A DNA stretch of 64,000 nt from Cardinalis cardinalis (GCA_014549065.1 JACDOX010000034.1:4597065-4661064); one strand, 5' to 3'. Counted from the stretch's first letter, positions 47,646 through 62,500 are shown. The notes: generated by a model not told the origin, from the letters alone. Translations and numbers: made by a program.

Positions 47646-50600
47646 AAGTTATTCCTTGGGCCAGCTTCTGTCTGCTTACTAAGTGCCAAAATATCTCTCA
47701 AGTACTTCTCCAGTCTCCCCACCAACTTTTGTAAATATTTAGCACAAACAATATCCCTGTGACATGGCCCCCCTACTAGTTCTGTATGGTGCCTCCTATG
47801 ACAACTGAACCCTATCGCAACTCTAAGTTTAAGAATTCTGTGAAATAATTTGCANAGGGAGACACAACCCTTCTAGGCAGGGAACTCAGCCTGCACTGTG
47901 GTACTTTTGAGGGCAAAGTTACAAAAAATTAAATTCTAATTTCCAAATGTAAGCCAGCTTTCCAGAACTACTGGTANGCCATACCTCTGTAACTAAATAT
48001 TTATATAATGGTGTAACTTCATATAAATAACATGTAATTTTAAAAGCCTGTGTGCATGTCGCTTTGGTATATGTCTCCACTTTTTGTGAGGGTTTTTTTT
48101 TAAACTTTCTCATATGCCATGGAATCTGGAATGCAAAGCAGAGCTTGCTGCTGGCAGATAGAAAGCAACTGGAAGAGTAACAAGGGCAAAGATGTAATAG
48201 AGATTCAACCTATGCTGGGATAAGAAATGAATCTTGCAAGACTCTACTGTTCCTAACACTTATTTTTAAAACAAATGTAAATAAAGCCATATTTTATAAA
48301 CAGGTCAATGCATATAAGAGGGCATCTGTGTCTATCTACCAACTGACTATGCATGGACAACCTAGGAATCAGAATACCTATGTTCAACAANAGGATTTAC
48401 CTTCACCTCATAAAAACACTGATCTCCAAGATCTTTCCCAATCTTCCTCTGTGAAAGCTGAGCTTTTTCCCTTCAGTCACTGTGGTTCTAAAACTTCCAA
48501 AATTGTATCAAAGTCTACAAAATTTAGTTTAAGTACACCTTNATCCTGTTAAAAATTAGTATAAAAAGACACTATTTAAAAAGGGATGGTTTTTGCAGAT
48601 GAAGAAAGAAATTAACATTATTGTCATGCAGATACTTAGAAACTCGAACTTCACAACAGATCATAGTGTTGACTGTACACAAAACAGAATTTTGTAGTAT
48701 GACTGGCTACACAGACACAATCTGCAACTGAAGTGAGCAAGAACCTAAGAGAAGAGGTAGAACTTGTTTGAGTTATTGGCATATTCCTTCCTACCCACCT
48801 GTCCCCTGAGAGTTATGAATTCAAGTGTCCATTTTCTTACCAACATTTAACATGGCACTACANCTTTATCTTAAGAGACAATGGAATTAAACTAGGTCTA
48901 CAAACTTTCACTGGGAAACTCAATTCAAAATTGCCACATAAGAATGAAGACAAAAGAGGACAAAGACATAATGTGCTCCAAAGCTGATTATCTAAGGTCT
49001 ATGTGCAAGTGGAAGAGGCTAAAGTATGCAGTCCTGTCAAGCCTGATTCAAGCATGATTCAAAAAGTAAAAGTATCTGAAGAACAGAAATACACTAATAC
49101 AATTATCCCATCTCTGTTGTATCAACTGTCATTGTATATGAAACAGCCATTGTTTATTTTCAAATATGTAACTTTACCTCAGTAGGAAATGTATAGGAGA
49201 TGTTCCTAAGAACAGCATACCATTATTACTACCTTTTTGTTTGGTTGTTTTAAATCAAGGCAGAAGAAACTACGTTCTTTTTTTTCTGTTCTTTCTGTTT
49301 TCCTTTAGGGAAAAATGGTTAGAAACATAATGCAANAAAATGAGAACAGTTACAATGACTTTTTATATACATGTGGCATATTCACAAATAACAGGCTTGT
49401 TTCCTTTCCACTATTGAACTGAAGATGCAATCCTATTTCACAGATTAACCAACAGATGCCATCTAACAGAGCACTGTGCTCCTTCTCTGCATACATATGG
49501 CCCAAACTATTTCAGTTGATTACTTGTAGTAACTAAGTTAAGAAAGAGAGACAAAAATCCACTCATTTTTCTAACACTGATGACTTCCTATAAAGGATGT
49601 AGTTAACTAACACTCANAGAATAACTCATTCACTAAAGTCATGCCTGAACAGATAAAACTGGTTCACATGTCCATTAACTTCCTTGAAGAAATGTAATTT
49701 GCAGCAAGATACCTAAGTACCTCAAGAGATGGAATTTCTTAAGACAGATAACTTAAAGATTTCAATCTCATGCTAAACTACATCTTTCCCAATTTTATAT
49801 TTTAAAAATCTTTTAACTTGTCCTCATCACATCTTTCCAGAGTTCTTCCTCCCCTATTTATCCAAAAAGACAACAAGTTTATCTCCAATATGTACACATC
49901 AGCTTTCACAGTTCTCTTCTCTCTGCATCTTCAGTTTGTTTTCCTGTTCATAATTCTTGCTAATGTCAAGAACTCTAATTCTGACTAAATGGTTAAAGTT
50001 TCTAAAGGCTGTCATGACAGCTCCCAGAAATCTCTCCTATGTTTCAACACAGTAACTTGACTTACAGGCTCCTGAGGCAGTACACTAGAACTTGGACAGT
50101 AACTTTAAGAGCTAAAATTAATGAGCACCATACAAGGCCTATACATACAGGAGAATATTCTCCTTTGTGGCATTTCAGACACTTTTTTCAAGTTAGTGAT
50201 GTCCTGCTGTCACAATACTTACACTCGTTTTTTCCCAATATCTTTCATGAAAGGCTCTCATGCACTAGGGTATGTTTCATTGCCAGCAATATTTCATAAC
50301 AGGAAACTTCTGTCTTTAAGGTCTCAACTTGATTTCTCAAGGATGAATGACCAAATTAGAACATTAAGTAGTCTTAAATCCGAGTGCCAACATCATGACT
50401 GTAAGTTCCACTGTGCTGAAGTGGTACATAGTTACTTGACTTTTCCATTTCTCTCAAATATTATTCAAGAGGGTACCATGAACTCAGTAATAAAAAGTAA
50501 CAAAACTAGGTATAAGAGACTTTAGTAAAAACAAATACACAGTCATAATTTAAAGTTTGGACATAAACATTTGCCAGATCAAGTATCAGAATCACATCCA

Positions 50601-52567
50601 ATAAATGCAGGTTTGGTATTATTTAATTCAAAGCAGACTTTTGTTAATAGCAAATAAGGGTAATAAGCAAGTGCATCCAAAGAGCCAGTTCCAAGTCATA
50701 CTGCCTCAACTGACTTAAGCTTAAAAAAACCTAACTCCACATAACATATGATGTAATCCAGTATACACAAGAGTTCTGAGTCCTTCATGCACTTTATCAG
50801 ACTCAGAGCACTTGGGGAAAAAAGCTTCATGGGATTTTCAGCTGATATTCAACACAGTATCATCTGTGAAATTAGAAATAAATGTTCAATGAACTTGTAT
50901 CCAAGTAAGTGCTTTCTCAAACCACAAGACAACTTGCACGTTTCAACTGTTCTTTACTGCATGAACAACAATATCTATGCAACATCACTCTCTCACAGTT
51001 ACATCAGGCAATTACGTGTAAATGTTCTTTAAAAAATAATCCTTGTATCCAGACTGCTAGCTTCTTTTTTAGTTTGTTACCACCCTATTACAATTTAAAA
51101 GTACATTTTTTTTGCTAAGGACCCTTCATTTCTAAATACATAAAGTGATTCCTACTTTACTATCAATATTTTTTCCTGTGACTTCTTGGTACAATGGAAA
51201 GTTTGAGGAATTATCTTAAAACACAGTATTTATTTCAATACTGACACAGCAAGCATCTAGTTTTAGCACAAATAAGCAAAAAGGGAGGACAGACCAAGGG
51301 AATTCTTTCCTTTCTCCTATTCTCCCTCCTTTAGAAGTGTCCCTACAAAAACATGCCACCTCTATTGCTGCAGGTTTCCTGGGATAAATTTACACAGAAA
51401 ATAATCACACTGTTTTATTTTCACATCAGAGCCTGAGACCTTAATTGCTGTGAATCACGACTTCCTGAACTTGAACAGGACTCATTTGTTCCAGGATAAT
51501 CCAGCCTCCTGGCCTAGCCAGCAAAAAGTTTGATTAACTTCCCCTCTAATACTCAGTCATGAACAGCACAGTTTGGTCACGCCTGTTAATCTTTGGTATT
51601 GTCTGCAGCACATGAATTGCAGCATGAAACAANGCTGTCTAAACAGACCACAAAAAGCAGTACCAGAGAATAACCCTTGGGAAGTACAGGAACAGCAGAC
51701 ACACACAAAATACAGTCAGTCTGTGAGAAAATAAATATCACATGAACCTCAGTGACAGACAGGAGGTGACAAAGCAAGGGCAAGACCAAGCACTCAAACA
51801 AGCATGGTTCCAAATTTATCTACTTGCTCTCTGCTAAATCAGATGAGAGAGCTCTGAAAACATACAGTAGATTCTATAGCAAGAACATGAATATTTTACT
51901 GCAGTCTAGTGAGAGGGCCCCCCCCTGCCCCCAGCCAGCTGAAAAACAATTCTATATTCCAGGAAAAGACAACAGACTTCCTCCAGTTAGAGCAATAATG
52001 ACCATGATACTGGATTTTGAAAGTAAGAGAAACAAGAGGAAAACAAAAACATCTCTGCTTCTAAACAAGATTTTCAAGGTATTTGCTTGATCCATTCAGG
52101 GAGGACAGGAAAAAATTATATGTTCATATTAAATGTAGGAAATGTAAATAAATGGTGGTATAACATGTCTAGTCAGTGAGTAAATGGAGGCAGAAGAATG
52201 CTGTGAAGCACAAAAGCTTTAATGTAAATTGATATTAATTGAATGGAAATTCTGGCCTTCAATTTAACAGCATTTTGTGGTCAGAAGAAAACAGAGAAGA
52301 ATTCTGCTTCCTTACAACTTTGAACCATTCATTTGCAAAAACAAAAATCGAACTACAGTGTTATTTTTATTGATAATGTAAGTATTATACAAATTCTCTT
52401 CTTTCAACTATCAGCCTCTTGCTTGATTAATCAGGCATCAACAAATTTAAAGTTTCAAACCAGGATAAGTAGAAGAACATTTATTAAATCTGGACTCCCT
52501 CTTCCCTGAGTAGAATAGCTTGTGGTTTACTTGTATGATCTTTTTCATAAATACAAATTTTGCTTAC

Positions 52568-52683
52568 CTGATGCTGAGTTCATGATGTTCTGCTGCACAG
52601 AAGGACTGGTGGGAGCTGTAACATTCATCTGGGAAAGCATGGCCTTCCTAGGATCTTGCCATGTTGTTGTTTGATCAATGTGA
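52568..52683 (-). CDS. YAP1: YAP1 exon 3: second half of WW1 and inter-WW linker
   Basis: This 116-nt exon begins with the last base of the split codon for the Asn before HIDQTTTWQDP and ends with the first base of a Gly codon. It encodes the third strand of WW domain 1, including His192 and the second Trp (W199) that help bind PPxY ligands such as LATS, AMOT and p73. A linker follows, MLSQMNVTAPTSPSVQQN and then IMNSASG. The acceptor is TCCTAG/TCAC and the donor is TCAG/GTAAGC. Compared with human as I recall it, the linker has Ser for Pro and Ile for Met and no length change. The preceding exon, with the first WW tryptophan, is not in the window. Identification is certain from the WW motif and linker. 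Confidence 0.97.
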
Positions 52684-53953
52684 CTAGGACAAAACAAAGC
52701 AAGAGTTAGGACAGTCATGCATTCACAACAATGACCTGCTAGCACAGAAAGTTTAACAACAAAAGGTTAAGCTTGACAACAACAGCCACATTCAAAACCA
52801 AACAAGAACTGTCTGGATTCTCTCCAAGCATCACNGTATGTCAGATTCTCAAACCCTTGCCCTGGCCACCACCAGTTTCCCAACCAAGATTTGCTTCCTT
52901 CTGCCNTTGATCACTTATTTGCCATTTTTAAATGTGACTTCACGGATTTTCAAACCAAGCCAGTTATGTCTGGAATCTCAAGCACAGTCCAGTACCTTGG
53001 CATGATAAGTTCATATCCAGGGCCTAGGGAGTGGCAATGAACTGTCTAGTATGCAATCATTACTGTTCCCAAACTTTCTGTGCATAGACCACATCCTCAG
53101 ATTATCGGGCAGACTACTGTCCTCCCCACTGACACCTGAACAATCCCTCTGTGGTAGCTGAAGTAACCAGTCACACTATAGCAGTAATGTGAAAGGAATG
53201 TGCAGCTGCCTCCCAACTTCAAGTGAAAAGATGAGGACAGTGGGACTGTCAAGTAACCCACCCAGTCCTCTACAAAACTTTGGAAGCTTAGATTTCTCTG
53301 TTTTGAAAAAATAGCAAGTACATTCACAACTGTCATTCATGGAAGTATTCAATTCAACAGAAATAAAAAGGTGTAATGAATTATTGTTTTACTTTTGGAG
53401 TATATGATTAGNATGCTTTGGTAATGAGCAACAGATGCAGTCTATTCATAACAAGCACCAATATTATCTTGATGCCATTAAGCAACACTGCCCTGAGAAG
53501 TACATGGGAACAAAGATACAACTCCAAATGCACATGAACACCGACAAAAAAATTTGTTTTTAGAACTGGTACAAATTAAAAATCATATTCAGACAGTATT
53601 GTTATAAATTAGAATCCAATGCATTATTAACTTGGTACCATTCATACTTTAAATAAGTTAGCCTTAAAATTATGCTTTTCTGGATTACATGAAATGCCCA
53701 TTTTCATATTCTTCAGCAAAACCACAACAAGTAACAAATTCAGAAGATCATAAAATGATGCAGAAGTCACCAAAATAATTACTTATGTCAAACTACTTCT
53801 CACATTCTAATCTTCTGTTACAAGGTAGACATACCACAAACTAGCTTTTAAAGAAGTTTTAAGATATGTACATTAACACTCTCTAACCATTACCATCAGC
53901 AATTTCAGATCAAAGAATTACAGNCACACTGTAGTAGCTCATTTAATACAGTA

Positions 53954-54087
53954 TGTGCTGGTTTTGTCTGGGGTAGAGATTATTTTCTTCACCATGGCTA
54001 GTACTGGGCTATGTTTTGGATGAATCTGGCCTCCCTCTGATCATCACACCAATAAATTATGTTTGATGGCTGGGGTTAAACCTCACA
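53954..54087 (+). mobile_element. Internally deleted endogenous-retrovirus LTR relic
   Basis: The left part, TGTGCTGGTTTTGTCTGGGG then TAGAGATTATTTTCTTCACC and TGGGCTATGTTTTGGAT, matches the start of a common bird LTR. The right part, ATGGCTGGGGTTAAACCTCA, matches its usual end (GGCTGGGGTTAAACCACGACA). The several hundred bases normally between them are missing apart from a short unrelated segment. No convincing flanking duplication is seen. Family name not assigned. Confidence 0.72.
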
Positions 54088-56457
54088 AGATGCTATAGCA
54101 CACTGCATCTTTGGTAGCACAGGTTTTTGAATACTCAGCTTCACTGAGAAACATGCCACATACAGCAAGACTTCTTTATTTCTTTTTAAAGCCTATTTAT
54201 TTATAAATCATGGTGCAACATAGTAAAGATTGCCCTATATATACTGGACTATATATAAATCTTCATACTGGGGAACAATTTTTCACTTTTCTGCTGGTCA
54301 GTTTTGCAAAGCAATGAAAACAGGTAAAGATAATACAGATGTAAAAACACTGCACTGTAATGCTTCACAGACCNTGTGTTTAAATTACTGTACCAGCATG
54401 TGCTACTCCTCCCTTACATTTCTGATTTGTTATATTTGCTCAACTCAGTTCTGGCAATAGTGGAAACTGGGAAAACATAACTGTACCCATAATAACACAT
54501 TCACCTATTTCCATTTAACTCTTATAAAAATCCATGTAATGCTATGAACTAATAAAATGCAAGGTACATAATTTATAGCCTTTGTTTTTATATGCTATTT
54601 GAGTGCAGAGTAAGAAATAGAAGGAAAAATGTTTTCTCCCTCCATTACAGAACCATTTCTACAGTTAACTGTAGGAACGCACTGAAACAACAACATTCAT
54701 CAATTTTTCAAAACACATCAGCACATGGGACAGAAGAATGGACTATGGAAGAAGCAGTTTTAGGTGTACCTGCAGTTTTGAGCACAAGGACAGCATTACT
54801 GATTCCTCAAGACAGCTTAGGCACCCCACGCAACGTACAGTTAATGTTCATATGGAGTTGTTAACAAGGGTAGCTATTTTAGGCAGTAGCAGCTTCCAGC
54901 TTTTCCCTAGCTCACTATCACTTGAGAAAAGTCAGCATGTTCCTTACGTGACCAGCTGAACTACAATCAGCAGTCTTAGAGCCAAGAGCCATGGAGGAAA
55001 ATCTTCAAAGNACTAAGCTGATTATATTACTATCATACTGACTGTATGACTGGTTCAATAAGGCAAATTTTTTTTCCCTACCACTCAGCTCAGTGCTTTA
55101 TGACCTACATATCCATTTCCTCCATATCTTCCCTCAAAACTTTTCTCCTCAAACTCCATAAAATCACAGTCCTCATACCTTACCTGCTCCATATCCTGAC
55201 TGTTTGAATGCTATATAGTAAGAAAGCACCCAAAACACTTCACAACAGATCAGNTGTCCTATAAATTCCAAATAATGCTCAGTTGATGTAGGCTGATGTA
55301 GGCAAGCCCCTACTTACATGGATGAAATGTTTAAATAAATCCTAGTACTACATGGAGGAATATAGGAATTTATTTTGTTCCTATTCACAACACATGGACC
55401 AGGGTAACTTGCTATTAACACCACGTATTTTTAATTATCAAATTAAGTATTGAAACAGGACAATCTACACAAGTAAAGATCTTTCCCTCTGTTTTGAACA
55501 GCAGTGCAGAAAAGGTCTCAATGGACATAACAAGAACTGACATCAACACTGTATTATCTTTCCCTGCAATAAGTAGATTTTTTTCTCATAGTAGCTGAAT
55601 TACATGACAACTACCCCAATCCTTACATTAAAGATCTTCAGTTTTACATGAGATTTACCATATCTCAATAAGCAACTAGTGTGAACACAAATAAAAGATT
55701 AAAAAACATTAGCAAATTATTTGAAATCAATGTAACCTAAAAATCAGCCAGTATATGTAGCATGTATTATCAAATTAAAAGTTAAAATTCTACCTACTCA
55801 GGAATGAGAAACACAGCTCTGCACTGTGTGAACAGAACAAAGTGAGTAAATATTCCTGGAATAAAGTCAACATCTCTNGGATAATCAAGCAATTTTAGAC
55901 ATTTTATTTCACGTAATGAATTCTCAAATCTAACATCTATCTATCTGGCACTATTTATTATTGTTCATTTATGACATGGAGAAGCAAAACTTAAGTAAAC
56001 TGGACAAGCATAGCATAAACTAAGGAAATCAGACTGTACCGTAAATGTAGGTCTGTGGTAAGAGGCCTTAGAAAAATAAAACTAAAACACCCACCACATG
56101 CTCAGCATTTGTTAGCAAACTTATGTGAATTCTTGTATCAAGAAGAGTGACTGTTCCAAGACACATCATCCACCATCCTCCCCCAAAAAGGACCTTCAAA
56201 GTGCTGTGCATTATGAAGAGCACAAACTGCATCTCCTCACCCATCTTCAACTTCTACAGCCAAATACAAATTATTTGCATTTTAACAAGAACAACTTCAA
56301 AGAAAAGAAAAAGGTTCTAATTTTATGTACACAAAGAGAATTCCTGCAGTTACTATGAATCAGAATTTAATTGAAAGAAATCTTTACTGGCATTAAACAC
56401 TATCAGATGCTTAAAGATTTGTCAGATTCAAATTCTAACCTAATTTTAGAGTTTAAG

Positions 56458-56553
56458 GTCTGGGTTTGTTGTAGTGGTGGTTTCTTTTGTGGTTTGTTTT
56501 TGGGGGGAGAAGGATGTTGAAAATTTTGAGTTTTTGTTTGTGTGGTTTTTTTA
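56458..56553 (+). repeat. G/T-rich low-complexity stretch
   Basis: The plus strand is strongly G/T-biased, with GTTTGTTGTAGTGGTGG, TTGTGGTTTGTTTTTGGGGG and TTTGTTTGTGTGG. In the YAP1 transcript sense it is an A/C-rich intronic tract. Function unknown. Confidence 0.6.
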
Positions 56554-59500
56554 ATTTTAAAGTACATTGGAAAAGAAGTAGGATATCTAGAGACCTAAAA
56601 AAGAAAAGGAAATTTTATTTTAAGAACCCTTTGGATCCCAGTAGACTAATAAAATAACACCATTCTAAAAACAAAGCCCTTGTACTAAGTGTAGTATACC
56701 TTCCCATTCTTTCTCCAGTTGCTGCACTAAAAAGACATGTACTGTTTTGTTAAAAGCCATGCCAGAAAAAAAACTAACACAAAAAAGACACTCAAAGAAT
56801 TAATTAAATTCTTCAAGAAAGGCTTATCTAAGAGGCCTTCAATTTTGACATTCTGTAGTATGTACTGCCACTACAGCGCCCCCAATGGCAGGTGCACTTT
56901 CCAGGGTATGCTGAGAAGTTCATTTGTGTAACAGAATTTCCAGTCATTACAAAATTATGCCTTTCTCACCCTTTCTGCCTTTATTAGCATAGAGTCACCT
57001 TATATATGCCACATCATTTATAATTAGGACTTCCCTTTCACAAAAACAGATCTTAGGATAGCCATTATTAACATAAGCAGGTCAGAACTGCAAGACTATT
57101 TTACCAGAGTGTGCAATAGAAATGTAATGTTAGTAAGAAAAGCAAAAGGGAATTAAGAGACATTCTAATCCTCAGTACAGATGATCATACTGTATGAAAT
57201 TTCTGCAACAACAACAAAAAAAAAAGAGGTCTGATTGACACATAAAAGAATAGACAAGAATAAATAAACCATCTCAGTACATTTGGACATGGCCCTTCCT
57301 GAAAGGACATTTCAAAAACTTAGTCTCAAACACACAGAAGGACAAGTTTTTCCTAAGTATAAAAGCATCACTGTAAAAAACTATGCAAACATCTCTCCAT
57401 AATGTAGTGCTTGTGTTTTAACAATCTAGACAAGACTTATATTTTTTGTCTGTGAGAAAATTATTTTCAGTCTCTAGTGAACTTGAGATGACTAACCTTG
57501 GATTTTGGTTTTCAGATTTTTGAGACTGTTAAGAATTCACTGGAAATCACATTTTATGAAAAGCAAAACAGGAACACATACCACAGACCACATCATGACA
57601 GACCTCCTAGGTGTTGACGCGGCATTGAGTACTTCTTGTTCTGGGGATAGCTAGGAACGTCTTTGTGTAACATAAGCAAGTGCACAAATGAAACNAAACC
57701 TAATTATGTTCTATTTTCAGTGTGAAATTTAAACTTTTCACTAAATCCCAAATGTCAGCTGCTCCATTGACAAGCATGTCACCTATGATTCTTTTTACGT
57801 TAAATGAATGAGATATAGATTTTAGTCTTTCATTTTTTCTTTGTTTTCCTAACCAACTAGTTTCTTTTATCCACATAATGCATCCTGTTCTGAAAGGTTT
57901 TCTCTTTTTATTTATATTTGTCTATTAACTTTAAGGACTAGTAAAGAGAAAGCGTCTCCTCATAAATGCCAGAATTATTTTAGAGGTCTAATCAGTACAT
58001 GTCAGGTCTTGATGTGTATACTGAAAGTTAGCTTTCCTGGTGATTCCAGGAGAAACTGTATATTTCTGCTCTTGAAACNATCACAAACTGTCAAAAAAAA
58101 TCAACCTCTTTACCAAATCTTATACAAACTTGTTCTGTGCAGACGCAGTGTAGGGTACCTCCAAGATACCCACTTATCTATCATTTTAGCAGGCAGGGAA
58201 GAAATCAGAATATCTACTTCTGCAGAGGCCTGAGCTCTACAGCAGAATACCAATGTGATGGTCTGACCATAGGGCAGCTGTCAAAGTGGCAGTATCTGCT
58301 TATTCAAAAATAGAGCTGTATGCATGCTCCTAAGAAAGTGGCAATATCTGGAAGGCCTAGATCAGTTTGCCAGGGCTGATGANCTAGGTAAATTATCCAT
58401 GGCAGCATTTAGAAATGGGATGAAAAAGAGGGTTTTGAGTATAAGGAGCCTAGACATGAACTGGTCTAATTATCACTCTCAAAAACTCGAGTGTAGCACN
58501 CAGAGACTTTGTGTTATGGCTGCTNATGATCTTAGGATATTTACACACAATGGAGTGGATTCAGCTTTGCCTGAGGATAGAAGGCGTGACATTCTTTCTG
58601 CATGCACCCTTTTTTATCCTATTCAGGGGATTTTGAGAATTGAAAAGGATTAAAACATTAATCTAAGTCTTCAGATATATGGGCCATTTTTAATTAGCAT
58701 AGCTGACTTTGCAGGTGCTGTAACAAAATTACAGATTTATACTTTAAATACATCATTTGAGATTATTTCAATTCCAAGCAGCAATAGTACAGAGAAAAGC
58801 CTGAGGGAGAGATGAGACAGCTCATTACCTCTACCCTTAGTTCAGTCCTCCATAAACATTTCCCTGAATTTGCACCATTCTTAGACAAGGATATACGCTT
58901 AAACTGACTGTAAACTCTTTAAGGACTTTCTAACTGGCTTTGTAAAGAAAAAAATCCAACAATATCCAGCAAAAGAAAAGGCTGGTTACAGAGCAATGAA
59001 AATCTCATCTGCTGAGAGACTATATTCCACCCATTGCTGGGGAAAGCACTGTTTCTCCACTTGTGTTGTCCATATATTTGCAATATTTCCTTAGGTTTCA
59101 GGACTGTTACAGCCTAATTTCTACAAAAGTACATGGCAGTAAAATTCAGAACTTCCTCATCTCACTGTTTCCAAAAAAGCATCAGAAAAAGCCCCTAAAA
59201 TTTGTAATAGTTTATCTCTTAAGGATGGTAATGTCTCCAGGCATGGTCTAACTGCCTGAAAGAAACAGAAACATGGATACAATTTTCTGACTATTCCTGC
59301 AATACATAAAATGGCTNTATTTTTGAGTTTTCCTTATGCTTCCTTCTGCTTGGCAGCCTTAATGCATTAACTAAACAAAGCTTGGGCTACTCCATCTACA
59401 CCACTGATCATGTTCTCATCAAACTGCACCACAGGCATATAATGCCAGAGAGCACACCAGTAAAATGACAATAGACAGTTCTAACCTTCATTCAGCTTGC

Positions 59501-62500
59501 AAAAGTATACCTTAAAATTGACAGGCAAGTGCTCAGTGTGCAATCCTGTGGTGCCATAGCTGTGATTTCATTAATTGTGAAACAGAACAAAAGCAAAAAG
59601 TGAGAGAATGGTGGGCACAAGCATCCCGTCGACCAGGTGGGAAGAGCCTGTCAGAGCTTAAGTTCTTTAATTTTATATGAAATAAAACCACATACTATCC
59701 CACAAAATTACAGTCNTAGGCAGCAGAAATTCTTCCAGCAAATTAATGGTTTGAAGCTGAACTAGAAAAATGCAATAAGGGAAACTTAAATGCATCTGAC
59801 AAAAATCTAATTCGTCAAGAAACAGATTTTGCACACAGTCATTACTAGTCAGACAAGTTCTTCAACAAATCTCTCTGGAATTTATTCCTAAGGTTGTTGA
59901 ATATTGCAAGATACTAAGAGGTACCAGAAATTCCAGAAAGCATGGCCCACAAAGCTGTGGACACTGATACATAAAATAAACAGCTTTTACAGATACACAA
60001 AACACAGTATTTAGTATTAAGTTATTCAAAGGCAGCCTTCATTAGCAGTGGCCTGCCTGCAGACAGTGCACAATACATACACCAAAGACTTAAAAACTAA
60101 GCTTCCTGTTCTGATTATAAACAGTATGCTGTTTTGAAGCTGCAGAACAGCACTGCACTTCTTAGGAAGCATTCACAGACAGGTCCTCACTTGAGAGTGT
60201 GCAATGCTAAAATGGATGTGAGGGCAGTAGGCAGCCTGACCACACATGCACGTTTAACAGAAAGAGATGAATGCATGATATGACGTTCNAAGGTTTGCCA
60301 AGGCAGTCCCACTTTTATTATAATGCGCTCTTCAAACAACTACCTTTTGTCAAAGCCAAAATGGAAGCAATAATTACTTTTGCACTTATTATTCTTTTTC
60401 TTCCTGCCCCTTTTCCTGCCCTGTATTTAAGGACCTCATACAGAAAAGTAGGGCTGGTACCACAATACTTACAAGTTTTTAAATTGATCCCCAGAAGTAT
60501 TATTCTTGGATACCACTGTGGATTTCCCCAAAAAAATAATTTTCTGAGTTTCAGGAACAAATAAGGAGTAAAAGGACATTTTCATTTCCAGAGCTTTTCC
60601 ATTACTTTGAAAACTGTAAGACATAGCAGTATTATAGAGACTAAAAAGAAAAGTCCTTGTTTTGCAGTCTTTTAACCAGTTCAATTACTTTCCAAAGTCT
60701 ATAAAGGACTAAATGCTGTGATCACATTCTCTGTCATCAGATTTATTTAAACTTCCCCTCGCAGTTCCCCAGCAGAAAAAAAAAGGCTACTTTTAATGGA
60801 AACCTCCCTTTCTTTCTACTCTACCTCCAAAGTTAAGAAGTTTGCTTTTCATGGCTAAGTCATTCAGCATATGAAGAATTCATCTTTTTTTCTCTCCTTG
60901 ATTTTCAATGAAAGAGATAAAGATGTATCACCAAGGAGGGCAAATCTAAAGGAAGAACTGTCTCTGCGGCTATTTCAAGTGAAATTACTATATTTGTTTG
61001 ACCTTACANATACCCTCCTACACTCCTGCTCAGCAAATGCAGAAGGCCTCCCCAAGATGCCTTCTGTAACACTAAAGACAAGATTACATGAACACTAGCT
61101 TTCACATTTATTAAGGGAAGGCAGATGATTTTCAGAAGTGATGGGCCATGGAATACTTTATCATTTTCGTATTCTTTTATCTCTGAGATTCTATCTCATT
61201 TCTCTTTCTTAAAAGAAACCAAGAGGGAAATCAAGTGCTTCTTTGCATGAAGAGAAGCCAGGCAATTTTATGCCCCCCTCAAAACACCCTCCTTTTGTTA
61301 CTTGAAGGTTTTCAAGTCAGAGAGGCTTGCCCAAGCATGCTGCAATAAAAGCTGCTATAGCCAGCTGCCTTAGTATCTAAAGGGGGCTGTTCCTCGCAAT
61401 CCTGTCAATTAACCCTGAGGCTAACCACCACTAAGGAAAACAAAATATTAAGATAAAAAGATTCTTTAGGTTGTTTCCTTATTGCTCTAAGTAGGAAGTC
61501 TCAGAGGGCAGTTCAAACTGGTTGCTTGAGTGTTCAGACAATGATCACTCCCAGATGGCCTTGACAGGATGAGCCGACTCTTAGGGAACCATTAGGTAGG
61601 ATCTACTGGAAATGAAGGCACAGCTTTCTGCTACTAAATGAACCTGTTTTTATTGCCATTAAAATAACTAATATTGACTTCTCTTTTAAATTTATGTTTC
61701 AGAGCTCACACTTCACACCTTAAGTTGATCATCTCTTCAGATGTTCTTGGTTTAACTCATACAAATAGTCTTATGGACTGTCGTTTCCCTCATTTGAGAG
61801 CTGCACTTTATTTCATAAAATACCCAAGTCATCTGTTTCCTTCTTATGACTCTGTTTCAGGGAGAGCTTTTTATTTTTACAATTCAGACAACCACCACGT
61901 GCTGCTGAGGTAGGAGGCAATAATTCCTATCCCTAAAGACTCTGCAGCATGCTAAGTAAAACAAAGAAGACAATCTACCAACAGCAAGTTGCTGCCTGAG
62001 TCGGTACTTGTACGATACCTGCTCAGTCAACCCTAGGCAATCTTGTACACTGCTTTCGCCAGCAGATTATTCTTTTTCCTCCCCCACCCTTCAACCCCCT
62101 CAAGACAGATTTCACAATTTGCAATCCACCAGAGGCAACAGATTTCTTGACCCCAAATACACCATATTGTCTGAAGGCTATGCTTTGAAAAGTTATTTTT
62201 ATTTACACATTTAACCTAGAGTAGCAAAGAAAATACAGAGCAAAAGCCTGAGAATAAACTAAACTACTTAGTGTATAATTTTAATTATCATTTAAATGTA
62301 CAGTACTCTTAAATATAATAGCTATTACATTTATCTTTAAAAGTGACCTTAAAATGTTTTTGACCTGAGGCTTTTAAAGTTGCAGATTCTACATTACTCT
62401 TCACCATTCAGAAAGAGTTTAAGGAGCATCGATTTCAATAGTATTCAAAGGCCCATTGTAAGATAAGCAAAGGAAACTAAAACTAATTTTGAACTCAAAT

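Larger units (their letters stand above)
44334..52567 (-). other. YAP1 intron 3
   Basis: This 8.2-kb intron has a GTAAGC donor and ATTGCAG acceptor. It contains a CR1 tail at 47465-47645 and a possible older repeat remnant just left of it. The rest is unique AT-rich sequence with no supported gene. Confidence 0.94.
18233..52683 (-). other. YAP1: YAP1 gene, 3' portion (exons 3-9 in human numbering)
   Basis: Seven minus-strand exons join in frame to give the C-terminal 317 residues of Yes-associated protein 1, the co-activator that the Hippo kinases LATS1/2 restrain and that works with TEAD factors in the nucleus. The joined exons give, in order: the end of WW1, WW2, a Gln/Leu-rich zipper, the activation domain, the LATS/CK1 phosphodegron and the C-terminal FLTWL PDZ ligand. 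The length equals that of the corresponding part of the 508-residue human isoform, and the second WW tryptophans fall at W199 and W258 by human numbering. The N-terminal TEAD-binding domain, the S127-type 14-3-3 site and the first half of WW1 are absent and must lie beyond 64000. Every junction is GT-AG. The paralogue WWTR1 (TAZ) is excluded by the near-identity of exons 4, 5 and 9 to YAP1. Confidence 0.98.

Noticed and set aside
52855..52905. Possible first half of WW1 (minus-strand LGWE-like peptide)
   Set aside because: The neighbouring residues do not match the WW consensus or YAP1, and no splice donor fits.
58324..58653. 109-codon plus-strand open frame in YAP1 intron 2
   Set aside because: Interrupted by three Ns and unlike any protein I know; treated as chance.
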